Of a DNA stretch of 64,000 nucleotides, positions 24,104 to 36,539 are shown in pieces. A program made the position numbers and the translations under genes. Below the pieces are notes generated by a model that had not been told where the DNA came from, did not search any database, and was given only the letters and a program-made list of their open reading frames with translations. Source of the stretch: Sipunculus nudus (taxonomy: Eukaryota > Annelida > Sipuncula > Golfingiida > Sipunculidae); assembly GCA_026874595.1 (NCBI GenBank), contig CM049306.1:107405142-107469141 (forward strand). Reading direction: 5' to 3'. Every line of letters starts with the position of its first letter. Positions within the stretch are counted from its first letter, which is position 1.

Positions 24104-25466
24104 CTAGATGTGTCGGAACGACACGAATGCCCCCGCCTTGGGCAAATTAGAAACATTTGTAAAATTTGGAAAATTTTTTAAGTTCAGGAGGTGTCGTATG
24201 GTCAAAAGTAGGTCAACAAGGGCAAAATGCAAACTCGATTTGTAACGGGTCATTATCAAGCAACACACCAAAAATCATGCCAGTATATGCAGGCATTGTG
24301 AAAAAAAGTCCATACATGTGCATTTTCCATAAAAATTTCTGTCTTTCATGAAATTTTCTATGTTTAGGATCCGTAAAACAATCAAAAGTAGGTCAACCAG
24401 GATGAAACGCAAACTCGAGCTGTAACTGTCATTATCTGCCCACACACCAAAAATCAGGCCAATATCTGCAGGCATTGCAAAAAAAAAGTCCGTACATGTG
24501 TATCTGTCATGAATATTTCTATTTTTCATGAAACTTTCTATGTTCAGGAGCAGTCAAATGGTCAAAAGTAGGTCAACTGAGACAAAACAAGAACTCGATC
24601 TGTAACTGGTCATTATCTGCCTACACACCAAAAATCAGGCCCATATCTGCAGGCACTGCAAAAAAAAGTCCATACATGTGCACCTTTTTTATGAAATTTT
24701 CTATGTTAGAGCACCGTCAAACAGTCAAAAATAGGTCAACTGAGACAAAACGTGAACTCCATCTGTAACTGGTCAATATCTGCCGACACACCAAAATTCA
24801 GGCCAATATCTGCAGGCATTGCGAAAAAACATCTGTACATGTGTATTTGTCATGAAATTTCATATTTTTCATGAAATTTTCTATGTTCAGGAGCCGTAAA
24901 CGGTCAAAAGTAAGTCAACCGGGACGAAACGCGAACTCGATCTGTAACTGGTCTATATCTGCCCACACACCAAAAATTAGGCCAATATCTGCAGGCATTG
25001 TGAAAAAAAGTCCGTACATGTGTATATGTCATGAATATTTCTATTTTTCATGAAAATTTCTAAGTTTAGGAGCCGTAAAACGGTCAAAAGTAGGTCAACC
25101 AGGACGAAACGCGAACTTGATCTGTAACTGGTCTATATCTGCTCACACACCAAAAATCAGGCCAATATCTGCAGGCATTGCAAAAAAAAAGTCCGTACAT
25201 GTGTATCTGTCATGAATATTTCTATTTTTCATGAAATTTTCTAAGTTTAGGAGCTGTAAAACGGTCAAAAGTAGGTCAACCGGGACGAAACGCGAACTCG
25301 ATCTGTAACTGGTCTATATCTGCCCACACACAAAAAATCAGGCCAATATCTGCAGGCATTGCGAAAAAAAGTCTGTACAACTGTTTCATTTTGGAATGAC
25401 GGAAGGACGGAATGACAGACATGGGTAAAACTATATGCCCCGGCCACTTTGTGGCGGGGGCATAAA
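24104..25466 (+). mobile_element. Family B repeat element, apparently complete
   Basis: The head actagatgtgtcggaacgac carries a GTGTCG/CGACAC hairpin and then atgcccccgcc. Seven core units follow, marked by ctgcaggcattg at 24291, 24470, 24651, 24814, 24992, 25172 and 25354, a period of 163-182 bp. A short GGAAGGACGGAATGACAG tract comes next, and the end is a strong hairpin (gccccggccac ttt gtggcggggg) at about 25436-25459. The tail ggcgggggcat is the inverse of the head atgcccccgcc. The architecture matches non-autonomous Helentron/pearl-type elements with roughly 160-bp bivalve core repeats. No coding capacity. Confidence 0.75.
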
Positions 25467-25659
25467 AAATTAAAACACTCAAATTATAGAAATTAACACC
25501 TTTAGTAATGATTAAATCCAAAATCAAATAAAAAATAAAGAATCAAGTGTCAGGACAAATGAAATACTTTGCTAAAATGGTTATAACCAGGAAACACTGA
25601 GTAAACATATCACAATAGAAATTTCTTAATGAATGAATCATTTGTGATTAGCACCACTG

Positions 25660-26034
25660 CCAACAACTGATGTTCAGCAGGGATAACACTGATGTTCAGC
25701 ATGGATAACACTGACATTCACAGGGATAACACTGATGGTCAGCATGGATAACACTGATGTTCAGCAGGAATAACTCTGATGATCAGCAGGGAGAACACTG
25801 ATGATCAGCAGTGATAATCCTAATGTTCACCAGAGGTAACACTGATATTCACCAGAGATAGCAGAAATATTCAGCATGGATAACACTGCTGTACAGCAGG
25901 TATAACAACCATGTTCAGCATGGATAACACTTATGTTCAGCAGGAATAACACTGATGTTCTGCATAGATGATTAGCTGGGATAACACTGATGTTCAGCAA
26001 AGATAACACTGATGTTCAGCAGAGATATTAAGCA
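25660..26034 (+). repeat. 22-bp minisatellite, left block
   Basis: Degenerate tandem copies of tgttcagcagggataacactga (22 bp when read as a circle; shown here as one unit split into tgttcagcag and ggataacactga). The array continues at 27031 after the inserted element. Confidence 0.9.
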
Positions 26035-26042
26035 TGGATAAC

Positions 26043-27030
26043 CAGGGTTTGGGTCAAATACATACTTGTATTTAAATACAGTCAAAGTGTGTATTTGTAT
26101 ATGTGATGTGCAAAATGATAATATTTGTATTTGTATTTTATCTCAATATTTGATGTATTTGATTAAATACTGTTCAAATACATATGTATAAATAAATATT
26201 CATATCTGCCATAATTTTGAAAATTTAACTGCTACCTAACTTTTGAACAACCTAAAAGGCAGCATCAGGTCAAGTGTTTTTCTTCTTCCTGATGTTTGCA
26301 ATCACAAATGTGCCTGGAAAATTAACTGCCTAGTCACTGACAGGGTTGGCATTCTTCCGGGAAGATAGGTATTTCTTCCCTTCCCAGGGAAGTTAAAGAA
26401 ATTTCCAGGAAGAAAAGGAAGTTTCTGAGAAGAAAAGGAAGTTAGGGAAGAAACTGTTGACATTTTTCACAATTTTTTTTAAACATTTACACATATTTAA
26501 CAGATAATCACAGTGACTCACTGTGCTCATGGTCCATGACAGCTCATAGTCTCTGCCTCACCAGGTTGTTCAGTGGCAAGGGTCAGAATTGGGAAAGTGT
26601 TCTGTCCCAAGCACTGCTGTCTTTCAGATAGCAGTGTCTTTCAGACAACAGGTTTGAGGAACTTGTGTTCCTGCATTGCAACAGGGAATTTACTCAGACT
26701 TTCTAGAATAAAGATGTCTTTCAGACAGCAGGTTTGAGGAATTTATGTTCCTGTGTTGCAACAGGAATTTTTTTTTTAATTTGTAGAATATAGAAGGACT
26801 CTGATCTCTTAAATTACACAAGTAGTATTGGTATGAGTAGACATCATGAATATTTATGATGCTCGGAATTAATAATTATTCTGTATAACCTACATTTGCG
26901 TATTTGTATTTGATGTTCTGTATTTGCGTTTGTAATTGTTTTTACTTCACCCACCTTTATTTGTATTTGGAGGGGAACAGCTCAGGTATTTATATTTGTA
27001 TTTAGCATACTGTATTTGACCTCAACACTG
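26043..27030. mobile_element. hAT-like non-autonomous element in the minisatellite
   Basis: A 988-bp insertion. Its ends are imperfect inverted repeats beginning CAGGGTTTGGGTCAAATACA on the left and, read inversely, CAGTGTTGAGGTCAAATACA on the right. Both flanks carry the 8-bp word tggataac (26035-26042 and 27031-27038), as expected for a hAT target-site duplication, although the word is also part of the host minisatellite unit. Subterminal regions repeat tatttgtattt words. An internal tandem duplication of about 80 bp (tttcagacaRcaggtttgagg) lies near 26625-26785. No transposase frame. Confidence 0.7.
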
Positions 27031-27655
27031 TGGATAACACTGATAATCAGCAGGGATAACACTGATGTTCAGCAGAGATGTTCAGCAGGGATAACACTGA
27101 TGTTAATCAAGGAAAACACTGATTTTCAGCAAAGAAAACACTTTGTTCACCATGGATAACACTGATTTTCACAAGGGATAACACTGATGTTCAGCATGGA
27201 TAACACTGATGTTCAGCAGGGATAACACTGATGTTCAGCAGAGATGTTCAGCAGGGATAAAACTGATGTTCATCATGATAACACTGATGTTCAGCAGGAA
27301 TAACACTGATGTTCAGCAGGGATAACACTTATGTCTGGCAGAGATGTTCTGCAGGGATAACACTGATGTTAAGCAGGGATAAAACTGATGTTCAGCAGAG
27401 ATGTTAAGCAGGGATAACATTGATGTTAGGCAGGGATAACACCAATGTTCAGCAGAGACAACCCTTATGTTCATCAGAGGTAACACTGATGTTCAGCAGG
27501 GGAACACTGATGTTCAGCAAGGATATTCAACATGGATAACACTGATGATCAGCAGAGATATTCAACATGGATAACACTGATGTTCAGCATGGATAACACT
27601 GAGGTTCAGCAGGGATAACACTGATGTTCAGCAGAGATAACCCTAATGTTCACCA
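27031..27655 (+). repeat. 22-bp minisatellite, right block
   Basis: Continuation of the array seen at 25660-26034, with units such as gataacactgatgttcagc and interspersed short cagagatgttcagc pieces. Long open frames here are repeat artefacts. Confidence 0.9.
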
Positions 27656-28182
27656 AATTTTCAATATTTTGATACATTTCACTGAAATACACCGTCCACT
27701 GACATCAGAAACCCATTTTTATTAATTTACACATTAAAAATGATGTTAGATGGTAGCACAAGATTCAACTGGATTTGCTTGCTCTTTCACAGTGTTTTTA
27801 ATTACAAATTGCCAACAGCCGCCTTCATGCACACTTCTGGCTAGGCTTTGGGTCCATTTGGTGGGTGCGCAGGAGCCGATCAGGCATCACAAAAGTGCAA
27901 ACTGGACATATATATTTTTGTGCCACTAATATCCCAGCAGGTTTTCTGCATTCATTTGTTAAATGCATAAGGAATAAATCGACAGAGGAACCAAAGAAAT
28001 TGTAAAAGTAAGAAGTAATGCATTTTTGCTTCAAAATTGACCTATAAATTGTTAACTATACACTTGTTTTTCTTAATCACCATGTATTTTCGCTGTAAAT
28101 AAATGCTCACAAGCAACTTTGAATGCTTATTGGTTGACAAGATAAATTTCTTTAAATGATGATTAGATACTGATATATAAAT

Positions 28183-28187
<5 letters not shown>

Positions 28188-28234
<47 letters not shown>

Positions 28235-28363
28235 ATATTTATACATAAATTATGATATACATACATATAAATATTTGAGATACATATATAAATACATTTA
28301 TTCATGTATTAGGGAAATAAACAATATATAATTTAATATTATGCTATATATTTACATATATCA

Positions 28364-28402
<39 letters not shown>
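28188..28402. repeat. (TA)n microsatellite cluster
   Basis: Two TA runs of about 40 bp each (28188-28232 and 28366-28402) separated by TA-rich sequence. The open frames here, rich in Ile and Tyr, are artefacts. Confidence 0.9.
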
Positions 28403-28405
<3 letters not shown>

Positions 28406-29176
28406 AATCATTATAAAAGGAATTCGGTCAACATTTGACATACCTCATTTTAAAGGTTATTGTCCCCGCAGTGACATAGGTGATATAAGAATAAATAATT
28501 TTTAATGTACACATCATTTTGAGTGATTTATCCGCTTTTTCTGACCTGTGCGGAGGTTAGACCTAGCACAGCTGAACTGCCTTCAGCAATGACTGGAATA
28601 TGTCCATTGTGGTCACTCAACCACACAATTAAGGGCTATTCAGGGGGTTTCAGGCCTCAATATTGGTCTGATACGATGAAAAAAAAGGTTGCAGCAGCTG
28701 AAAATGGGATATGGACCCTCTGCATGGTGTCCCTTTGGGTCCGCTTCTGCTTCTTACAAGGTATGCATATTTCTGTTTTTTTTCCCTTCAGAAACAGTTT
28801 CCTTGCAACATACATTTAATTGATCTTTCATGTGTTCCTCACATCAACTATTCTTTACACATCCAATGATAGAAACCAGTTAAATATCATCAGAAAACTG
28901 AAGGCCCCCGCATCTCATTTCGGTTGGCAATGTAAACATCATCACTGGCCAGGTCTTCATGGTAAGCACACCGGGATGTGATTTTTTTGCTACGAGAATA
29001 TTTGTATATAAGTGTAAAAAATATCCCAAAAGTATCCCACGAAAACCTATATTTTTTTTAACTTTTAGAATAAAAAATGAGCCAACATTTCACACCTCAG
29101 TTAAAATATCTCCCTATAACCCTGGTAAAAAGCCCCGTATACCGGGTTTATCAGCTAGTATATATATATATATATA

Positions 29177-29305
29177 AAAACACTGTTAATTCTCAACAGT
29201 CTCTTTCACGGGATGCGACCTGATCATCAGGGGAATGTGGTTAGAATGAAGTTAACGGCGTGGTTTGAAAGGCCGAGACTTTACGAGAATTAACAGTGTT
29301 GTTTT
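29177..29305. repeat. Short inverted-repeat element (about 130 bp)
   Basis: AACACTGTTAATTCTC at the left is matched exactly by GAGAATTAACAGTGTT at the right, flanked by A and T tracts. The loop contains a second pair, AGTCTC and GAGACT, so the single strand could fold into a long hairpin. It sits next to a TA microsatellite. MITE or structured RNA; nothing further can be said. Confidence 0.55.
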
Positions 29306-29377
29306 TCTTCAGAGTTATACCCCTCTGGCCTAGTCTGTAGGCCACTGAGCACTTTACAACGGAGGGTAACTCTACCT

Positions 29378-29826
29378 TCTATATATATATATATGAGAAA
29401 GAGAGAGATAGAGAGCAGAGAGAGAGAGAGCAAGCGAGCGAAAGAGACAGAGAAAGAAAGTGAGAAGCTATACTATATATAATTTTTATCTAATATATAA
29501 AGGAGAGAGAAAGAAAGTGAAAGAAAAAGGGAAAAAGAGAGAGATAAAGGGAGAAAGAAAGAGAGACTGAGAGAGAGAAAGAGAGAGAAAGAAAGAGAGA
29601 GAAAGAAAGAGAAAAACTGGAATAAGAGAGGGAATGTTAACAAAAATCCATATATATATATATATATTTATATATATGCAATGTATATAATATTTTTAAG
29701 AGGGTATGCTATATTATAAAAACTGATACATGATTTACTGCTTGGTATATGAATAACATATATATAATTTATATATATATATATATATATATATAATACA
29801 TATATATGAGGGGGTGAATATGTTAT

Positions 29827-29887
<61 letters not shown>

Positions 29888-29900
29888 AATAGAGAGAGAG
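29378..29900. repeat. GA-rich and TA/CA microsatellite region
   Basis: Purine-rich GAGA/GAAA sequence at 29393-29620 is followed by TA and CACA runs at 29655-29895. The open frames through it, rich in Ile, Tyr, Val and Cys, are repeat artefacts. Confidence 0.9.
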
Positions 29901-30319
29901 AGAGAATGAGTGGGAAAGATAACGTAAGTCTTCACTTATTCATGGTCTATAAACAAATACAATGTAAATAATTGAATATGATGTTTTGTGTTGAATGCTG
30001 TTAACAACTACTTTTATTACGATATTTTTCCAGTAAAAAGACCGAACGCTCAGTATCTCCACACAGGTCAGAGCAATGCCTGGTGCAGTGCTTGATAAAA
30101 TGTCCCAGAGAGGGCTAGTGCTCAATAAAAAGAACGACCTGACAAAAGATGCAGGTGAAAACATAACCTCCTTGAAGGAACTATACTATAGTAAATATGT
30201 TGAAAAATAATAAAATTAAAAATAGGATATATTAATTTATACATTAATGAAAATACACAGACATATTTGAGCATTTGTAATATGCCCATTATGTTGCCTA
30301 TGTGTGTGATACCACTCAC

Positions 30320-30529
30320 ATTTCTGTTGAGCAGTGGTAGTTTCCTGTCGTCCGTGGATGACTGATTCGAGTTCACACGGGTGGGCGGGCCTCGGGGAGC
30401 TGTGCTCGGATCGTAAAAATCTCCACAGTGAGGACAAATTGTCCGGCGTGTCCCCGGGGCCAGAACGACGGTGACACTGCACGATGGGCACGTGAGTGTG
30501 TTGACCGAGGGAGTAGGGCTCGTGGCCAT
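30320..30529 (-). CDS. Gene 1 first coding exon: CxxC-CxxC zinc knuckle protein
   Basis: The frame starts at ATG 30529, with an in-frame TGA four codons upstream, and so this is a true N-terminus. It ends after 70 codons at the donor AGAAAT|gtgagt in phase 0. Residues 14-17 (CPSC) and 32-35 (CPHC) form a pair of Cys knuckles spaced 14 residues apart, with an intervening APGTRR turn. That layout resembles small zinc-ribbon or LSD1-like plant-type zinc fingers, here used as an N-terminal module. After residue 40 the chain becomes Pro/Ser/Asn-rich. It is followed by an intron of about 20 kb to 10394, although small exons between the two cannot be excluded. Gene name unknown. Confidence 0.8.
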
Positions 30530-30898
30530 TAACTTGTTTCACGCTGACATTTATCCTGTCATGGTTTTAATTCGCTGTTACTTGGCAGACGATCTTTGGC
30601 TTATCAAGGCCGCCATGTTGTTTGGGCTGAAAATAGTGCCGCGGTATTTCTAGAAATCAATCCGCGATGTTTTCCTTACAACGGTACGGACTAAAACCCG
30701 GATGTCGGATGTCACATGCTAAATCGGATGCCCCGTCGGATGCCTCTCGGGAGGTCGGTTGCCATACCCGGATGCGATCCAAGACATGACATCATAGGTG
30801 GTGAAACCGGGGATGCCTGCACTGATCGAGTTCAGCTCTCGATTGGCATGGCTGGGTCCTCGCTGCTGGGATCGGTGGAGGGAATACTCCTTTGTGGC

Positions 30899-31116
30899 CA
30901 GGGGCGTAACCAGACCTAACCATCCGGGGGGTCAAGACTCAAGACGTTTTCCGATTCTGTACTTCTTTTTTCATCTTTCTTCCCTTTCTCCTTTTTCTTT
31001 TTCTTTTCTTCTCCTTTTCTTCTTCCTCCTTTCCATTCTTCCCTCTTTCCTTCCTTTTTTTCCCTTCCCCCCCTTTTTTTTTTTGGGGGGGGGGGGGCTG
31101 TTTGATTACGCCACTG
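30899..31116. mobile_element. hAT-type MITE with 8-bp target duplication
   Basis: The 218-bp element has ends CAGGGGCGTAACC and, read inversely, CAGTGGCGTAATC. The flanks are tttgtggc (30891-30898) and tttgttgc (31117-31124), 7 of 8 identical, as expected for a hAT target-site duplication. The interior is a CT-rich tract ending in a long G run. Confidence 0.75.
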
Positions 31117-31579
31117 TTTGTTGCTGTGGTTGCTGCAGCGCTGATATATTGTAAACAGTGATCAAGCATATCACATATAAACGGAGTCCGTATGTCGGGG
31201 TATGCCTGTGGGTGCTGTGGCTTTCCTCAGGTCACCGGTGCGGTTGTGGTCTTGCACGGCTCCCTGCATTGCTTGGTGACATCACTTCTGTTGCCTCTCA
31301 AAATTATTTAAGGAGCGCACAGCGCTGGGGTGTTGACCACAGCAACCTGTAGCTGCTCAACAAAGCGAAAACATCTTCAGTCAGGGGGGATGGGGGTGGG
31401 GGTAATGACACTTTTTTTTTGGAGGGGGGGGGGGTTCAGCAGCTGACCCCCTCCCAATAAAATGATGAAAAAACATAAGGAGTTCCAGTATTGATCAATG
31501 TACAGATATCATATTCTCCTCTACACGACTGTATTAGACTACTCCCGTCCCAACATCATACCCATGTGTGTGCGTGTGT

Positions 31580-31582
<3 letters not shown>

Positions 31583-31631
<49 letters not shown>
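31583..31631. repeat. (TG)n/(TA)n microsatellite
   Basis: A short TGTG stretch is followed by about 45 bp of TA. Confidence 0.9.
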
Positions 31632-31638
<7 letters not shown>

Positions 31639-32288
31639 ACTACTATTGGGCGTCAAATGGAAATTTAGCCTGAGCTTCGCCGCAAATGGGTGACATCATG
31701 TTTTTTTTAATTAAAGGTATAACCTGTCTTTGGTTTAACATAAACGTACCTTATTTTCTAGAAATCAACTTATTTTGTTGCTTATTGTCCTGAAAGCCAT
31801 TTGCTGGGGAATGTTAGTCTGTGCAGACTCGCATTTTCTTAAGAAGTCAAAAGAAATGGTGTGATGTCTGGCTGTGAAATTTGGTACCATTGTGAATTTG
31901 ACATAGTTGATCCTACCAATTAGATGGATGTTTCATGGTTGCGTGATTAATGCACCATGTAGAATATTAGCTGTATATATTTAATAAAAGGTTACTGTTT
32001 GGTAAATAGGCCCTTATTCATGTATATGTGATGTATAAACGTGTGTGTTTGCATGTTAGAATTGCCAGTACTTATTTATATAGAAGTATCTCATACTATC
32101 TGTTCAGTGGGAATCTGGAATTATTATGTACAATTGAAACTTGTCAGTTTGTACAAAATGCACAAATTATTATATATCATTGATGCCAAAATCTTAAAAG
32201 AGTTTTAGTCCATTAAGTTTCACATCCGGTTATATGGTTTCTGGGTTTTAGTGCACGCATTTTGGCATGTGACACCCGGGTTTTAGTC

Positions 32289-34615
32289 AGCGTAATCTCT
32301 CAATCGGTCCCCATAACGAAAATGATGGTTGTTATTCTGTGATCTTTGCGGTTGTTTTCTAAATCGAAAAAGCAAGCTTGATTATTGCGTTTGTTGCATG
32401 GTTTACAGAATGCCTTTCATTTTTACTTGGATAAACGTATCATCAGAGGTCCAAATATAAAGCAACTTGTGTTTTAATTTTTAGATGAGGACAGTGTCGA
32501 TGAAGTGAGAGCTGCTCTCAACTAAGTATTGATTAAAACAAGATACCAGTAATGTGGTATATGCCTAGAAATATATGTTATTTGAAGGTCACTTTGCTTT
32601 TCAGTGAGTAAGTAAATTACATTCTAATTATCTGTGATAGTCATAGTTGTGTTACAGAAATCACATTGGGAATGCGTTTATGGTAAAATCGGGGCTGTTG
32701 TTAGGGGACTATATTGCATTACTGATAGCGCCATCTATAGTTCCGAGAAGAAACTTCCCAGCGATTATCGACATATCACATAATTCAAGAGCATGTAAAC
32801 TATAAATGGTCCATGTAAAACCCTCTTTAAGTTTAAAGAATCGCTAAGTTGTCCACACAGAACCAAAAATTAACCCGAGCATATTAAATGATATCATATG
32901 CGTACGGTATATACTTAAAAAAGTATATGGTTATAAAAAATATATATGTTTATATGAAATTCCGCCCAGCGCTACTGGCAGTACTGCACGACTCCATTTT
33001 CTAAATTGTTATCAACATTAAAAAATGAAAGCGTTTATCCTCCGTTGAATCATTGTGCCAATTCGAAAAGAAAAATACATTTTAATAGGACGATTTAAGT
33101 ATTTTGTACAATCATAAATACTAAAGTGAAATGAGAATATTATAAATCCGTTTAAGTCCATCAGAAAATATTGCTTTTGTTTATTTACTTATGTCATTGA
33201 AACAAAAACATAGCACATTCACATAGCACATATTTACTCACGGGTATATTCTAAGGATTGTTCAAGTTACAGAAGAAGGAAATACTGTTGTTTCTAGAAG
33301 GGTTCTTGAAAGAAATAGAATACGTGTATTTTCCAATCCTTTTAGCTAACAAAAAAAAAAAAAAAAAGGTATACCGGTAGTATAATTTTTCCTTCTTTTA
33401 AATAATTTATTCGTTAACAATGTTATTATCCTTCTCGACATACACCTTGAAACTGTTTAGAACTGGCTTAGCATTTTTCATTAATAGTACGCACAAATAA
33501 ATCTCTCTTAAAAAGAATGCACATATTTAGGTCATTTTATTCTTCTCAAATATCCTAAATAATAAGTTCTTACAGGAGTCACCACCAACTTCTATGTTCC
33601 ATTTTTCTGTGTGTATAAAGTACCAACTAATTCTTTATATATTCTACGTGTCGACCTTTTTATTTTCACAACCCTTTTAAGGTTCTATGAGAAGTCTTAT
33701 ATATTTCTAGTTGATTTGTTGTTAGGATTTTCTTCCAGTTTGTCGGGATAACATCGACATTATTAATGTACTAGTATTTCATCTTTTCAATGTATAATTT
33801 TGATCTTATCTGTTAGTCCTGTGTGGCATCCGATAAAAAGATATATTCATCTTAAGTGTGTTTGATGACTTTTTTATGCCCTCTCTATACATTTTTTTTG
33901 TTCTTAAACACTAAGTTTATTTGTTTTAATATAAGCAATAAAACATTACGTCTACTAAAATATTTCTGACCGTGGGAGCTGATAACCGCTCATACCTGAA
34001 TACCATACCTTTTTAAGAAAGACACAGCGGCTAACAGTTTTAATTGTAATTACAGAGTGCAGATTCCGCGGACTGCCTGATGACTGAGGATAGTGTAGTA
34101 AATACTCACCAGGTGGCATCGAGTTACAGCTCCCTATTCCCACACAAGAGGACCACGTCGTTAAGGCCACAAACACTCACATACACAAATAGTTGTTCTA
34201 TGGATTCACCGCTCCCGTTTTTGGTGGATATTTCATTTATTTTTTTTCGCAATGTCGGCACTGTTGATACTTTGTGCTCTTCTCCCGAGTGCCAAGAGGA
34301 ATTCTTTAAGTCATGGGAAATGGACGATATTTTGTGCTGATATTTTCCACCATTTCAATAACAGAAGCGAAATTTTGCCCCCACCCCCTCCCACAAGTAT
34401 TGTGTTTCGGCTGATAATGTAAAAGAAAGAAAAATGAATCTCTCGCTCGCGCATGATCTTTGGTTCTAATTCAGTTTAGTAAGATACTTTTTTTTATTGC
34501 TCAGCGATGCAGGATCAACGCATTTAACAACAATAAAGATTAAAAGCCATAGGCAGAGAAACATGCCCCTAAGACCATTTCGTGTTTAAAAGGAAAAAGC
34601 TAACAGGGTTTTCAA
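32289..34615. other. AT-rich stretch without supportable genes
   Basis: No exon with matching splice sites. A donor-like CTG|gtgagt on the minus strand near 34108 follows a short open frame, but there is no good acceptor. An A run lies at 33353-33367. Confidence 0.4.
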
Positions 34616-34619
34616 TAGT

Positions 34620-35790
34620 TAAGGCCAAATAGTTTTTTTAAGTAGACTACGACCAGCAAAGTTTTTAATAGGACAAGTATTTAGCAGCAGAAAGTCAACT
34701 GGGTATAGGAATGGCGCTTTGTCCGTCGTCCGTCCAGTTGTCCGTCCGTCTGTCCGTCCGTTAGCAAGGCACACATTGTAACCGCTGGCCCTAGAAAATT
34801 TCACGTCTACATGCAGGGAAATCAGTAAAAAATCTCTTTGGAAACCGTATATTAGGTCACTGCGGCCGATATCCTTTGAGCTATGGGGTTTGTTAGTACC
34901 CCCCAGAATAGTTAAAAATTTGTACAAAACCTCAAGTATCTTGAAAATAAATGCATGGATTGTTATGAATATTGGCTTGAATATTGACCATGACCACGGT
35001 TATTCGTTCATAAAAACTGGCGTTTTTTTATAATTTTAGGATTTTTTTCTGTTTTTGAGACCATCAAATGACAGTAATTATGGCAGTTTCTTAGCTGTAG
35101 TTTCATCTAGTGTTTCGAGAAATAGTGTGGTTATTGATTATGACTGGTTTCTACAGTTCCTAAAGATTGGTCGCGCCACCTGTATTTTTCCACTTTATAT
35201 GCATTTTTTTTATCAAATTTTATTGATACTAACAGATTTGCAACTGGTTTCATCTGGTATCCTGAAACCTTGTGTGTTTATTTAGCGGATGCCTTATAGG
35301 AATAACCCTTTTCGGCCGTCTGTAGGCCTGTTCGTTTTTCTGTTTGTACGTCAAATTTGTTTCCTAGTGGTAACTCCAGTTTGGATTGACATTTGGATTT
35401 TAAACTTGACTTAAACATGGCCTTACTCCCTAACTCGAAAGCAAAAATTTTATTGATATTGGGGTCATGAGGTCAAAGGTCAAGGTCACAGGGCCCACTT
35501 ATTTAGAAAGATTGTAGACGCATTTTAAGCCAAATTTTTCATCTAAAATCTTACATCTTCCACACGTGGGTCACCTGCCAACAGGGAAAGATTTTTTTTT
35601 TTTTTTTTGGGTCACAAGGTCAAAGGTCAAGGTCACAGTACCCATCCATTTACAAATTAGTTTATGGATGATAACTGCAGTTTGAGGAGACAGTTTGGCT
35701 TCGAACTTGATCACAGGACCTACATTTGAAAAAGCTCATAAACATATCCTTATAGAGCGTCGAGATCCATGGGTCCCTAGTTAACACGAT
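34620..35790 (-). mobile_element. Diverged Family A-related repeat, inverted orientation
   Basis: Reads inversely to the other copies. A GTCC/GTCT-rich tetranucleotide tract at 34722-34762 is followed by core words (tatcctttgagctatgggg, ccccccagaatag, gcgccacctgta), then repeated ggtcaaaggtcaaggtcaca phrases. It ends in a head-like atccatgggtccctagtt at 35767-35784. Substitutions are numerous, so it is an old copy or a sister family. Confidence 0.55.
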
Positions 35791-36539
35791 AAGGCTAATA
35801 AGGTTTTCAATAGGTAAGGCTTAACATTTTCTTTTAATAGGTAAAGGTCAACAAAGTTTTTAAATTCTTAAAATGTGGAAAGAAGTTTACCTCTGAAAAC
35901 TGCTCATATGTTAGACGATCAAAGTACCTCTCTTTAAGACAGTTCAACATCAAAGCGACCTTGAAAGTATGTATACTATATAAAAAAGTACTTTTCCTGT
36001 TTGTGGAAACATGCCGCTACAGATTGTCAATTGGCCAATAATCTTCAGGGAATAAAACATGACAAACATAATGGAACAGGCATGGAAATCAAGACCACCA
36101 CCCACTGACTTGCTTGACGTTATGGGGTGGTCCCGTGAGTTTTATTTGCTTACATAAGCCAGGGAGACTGTCGCGCCATGACTGAGTCATGCTGTGCTGA
36201 CTCCAACAAACAATCAATGTCTGTAACATAATGCTCCGGGCATATAGGTGCGATGAGTCTGTTAAGGGTGAATTACATGTTACACCTTTTATATTGATTA
36301 ACGTTCATAAACAACATGACTGCTGCATTCTGTTTTTACTCTGTGACCTGCATGGAGGGTTGGCAGAGTTAAACCACTCTAGCATATGGAATTGGATTTT
36401 CTCTCAGCAACGATGGAGTCATTGTGGAAACTATATTTAAAAATACGATTCCAGGTTATTTGAAAAGATCGTTGTTAACTGACGAAAGCACAACTTTAAC
36501 TTGCGAAATGTAACTTTGTTGCTCCATCCGTCAGTTTAA

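Larger units (their letters stand above)
30688..32288. mobile_element. Inverted-repeat element just upstream of gene 1
   Basis: The left end GGACTAAAACCCGGATGTC...CACATGC (30688-30720) is matched inversely by GCATGTGACACCCGGGTTTTAGTC (32265-32288; given here in pieces: gcatgtgacaccc and gggttttagtc). A partial inner copy, ttttagtcc...cacatccgg, lies at 32203-32229. The left end is about 160 bp upstream of the gene 1 start codon, so the element occupies the likely promoter side. It contains a hAT MITE and a TA run. No transposase. Confidence 0.5.

Noticed and set aside
24104-25466. CRISPR-like regular repeats
   Set aside because: Units of about 180 bp are repeated throughout with no short repeat/unique spacer pattern, and the genome is eukaryotic.
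27825-28034. Minus-strand frame with CPVC...RTH, resembling a zinc finger
   Set aside because: Only one partial knuckle, no splice sites, and it lies in a repeat-rich intron; possibly a transposon remnant.
33955-34176. Minus-strand frame ending near a strong donor-like CTG|gtgagt
   Set aside because: No acceptor upstream, and the next acceptor-like site is only about 28 bases away, too close for an intron.
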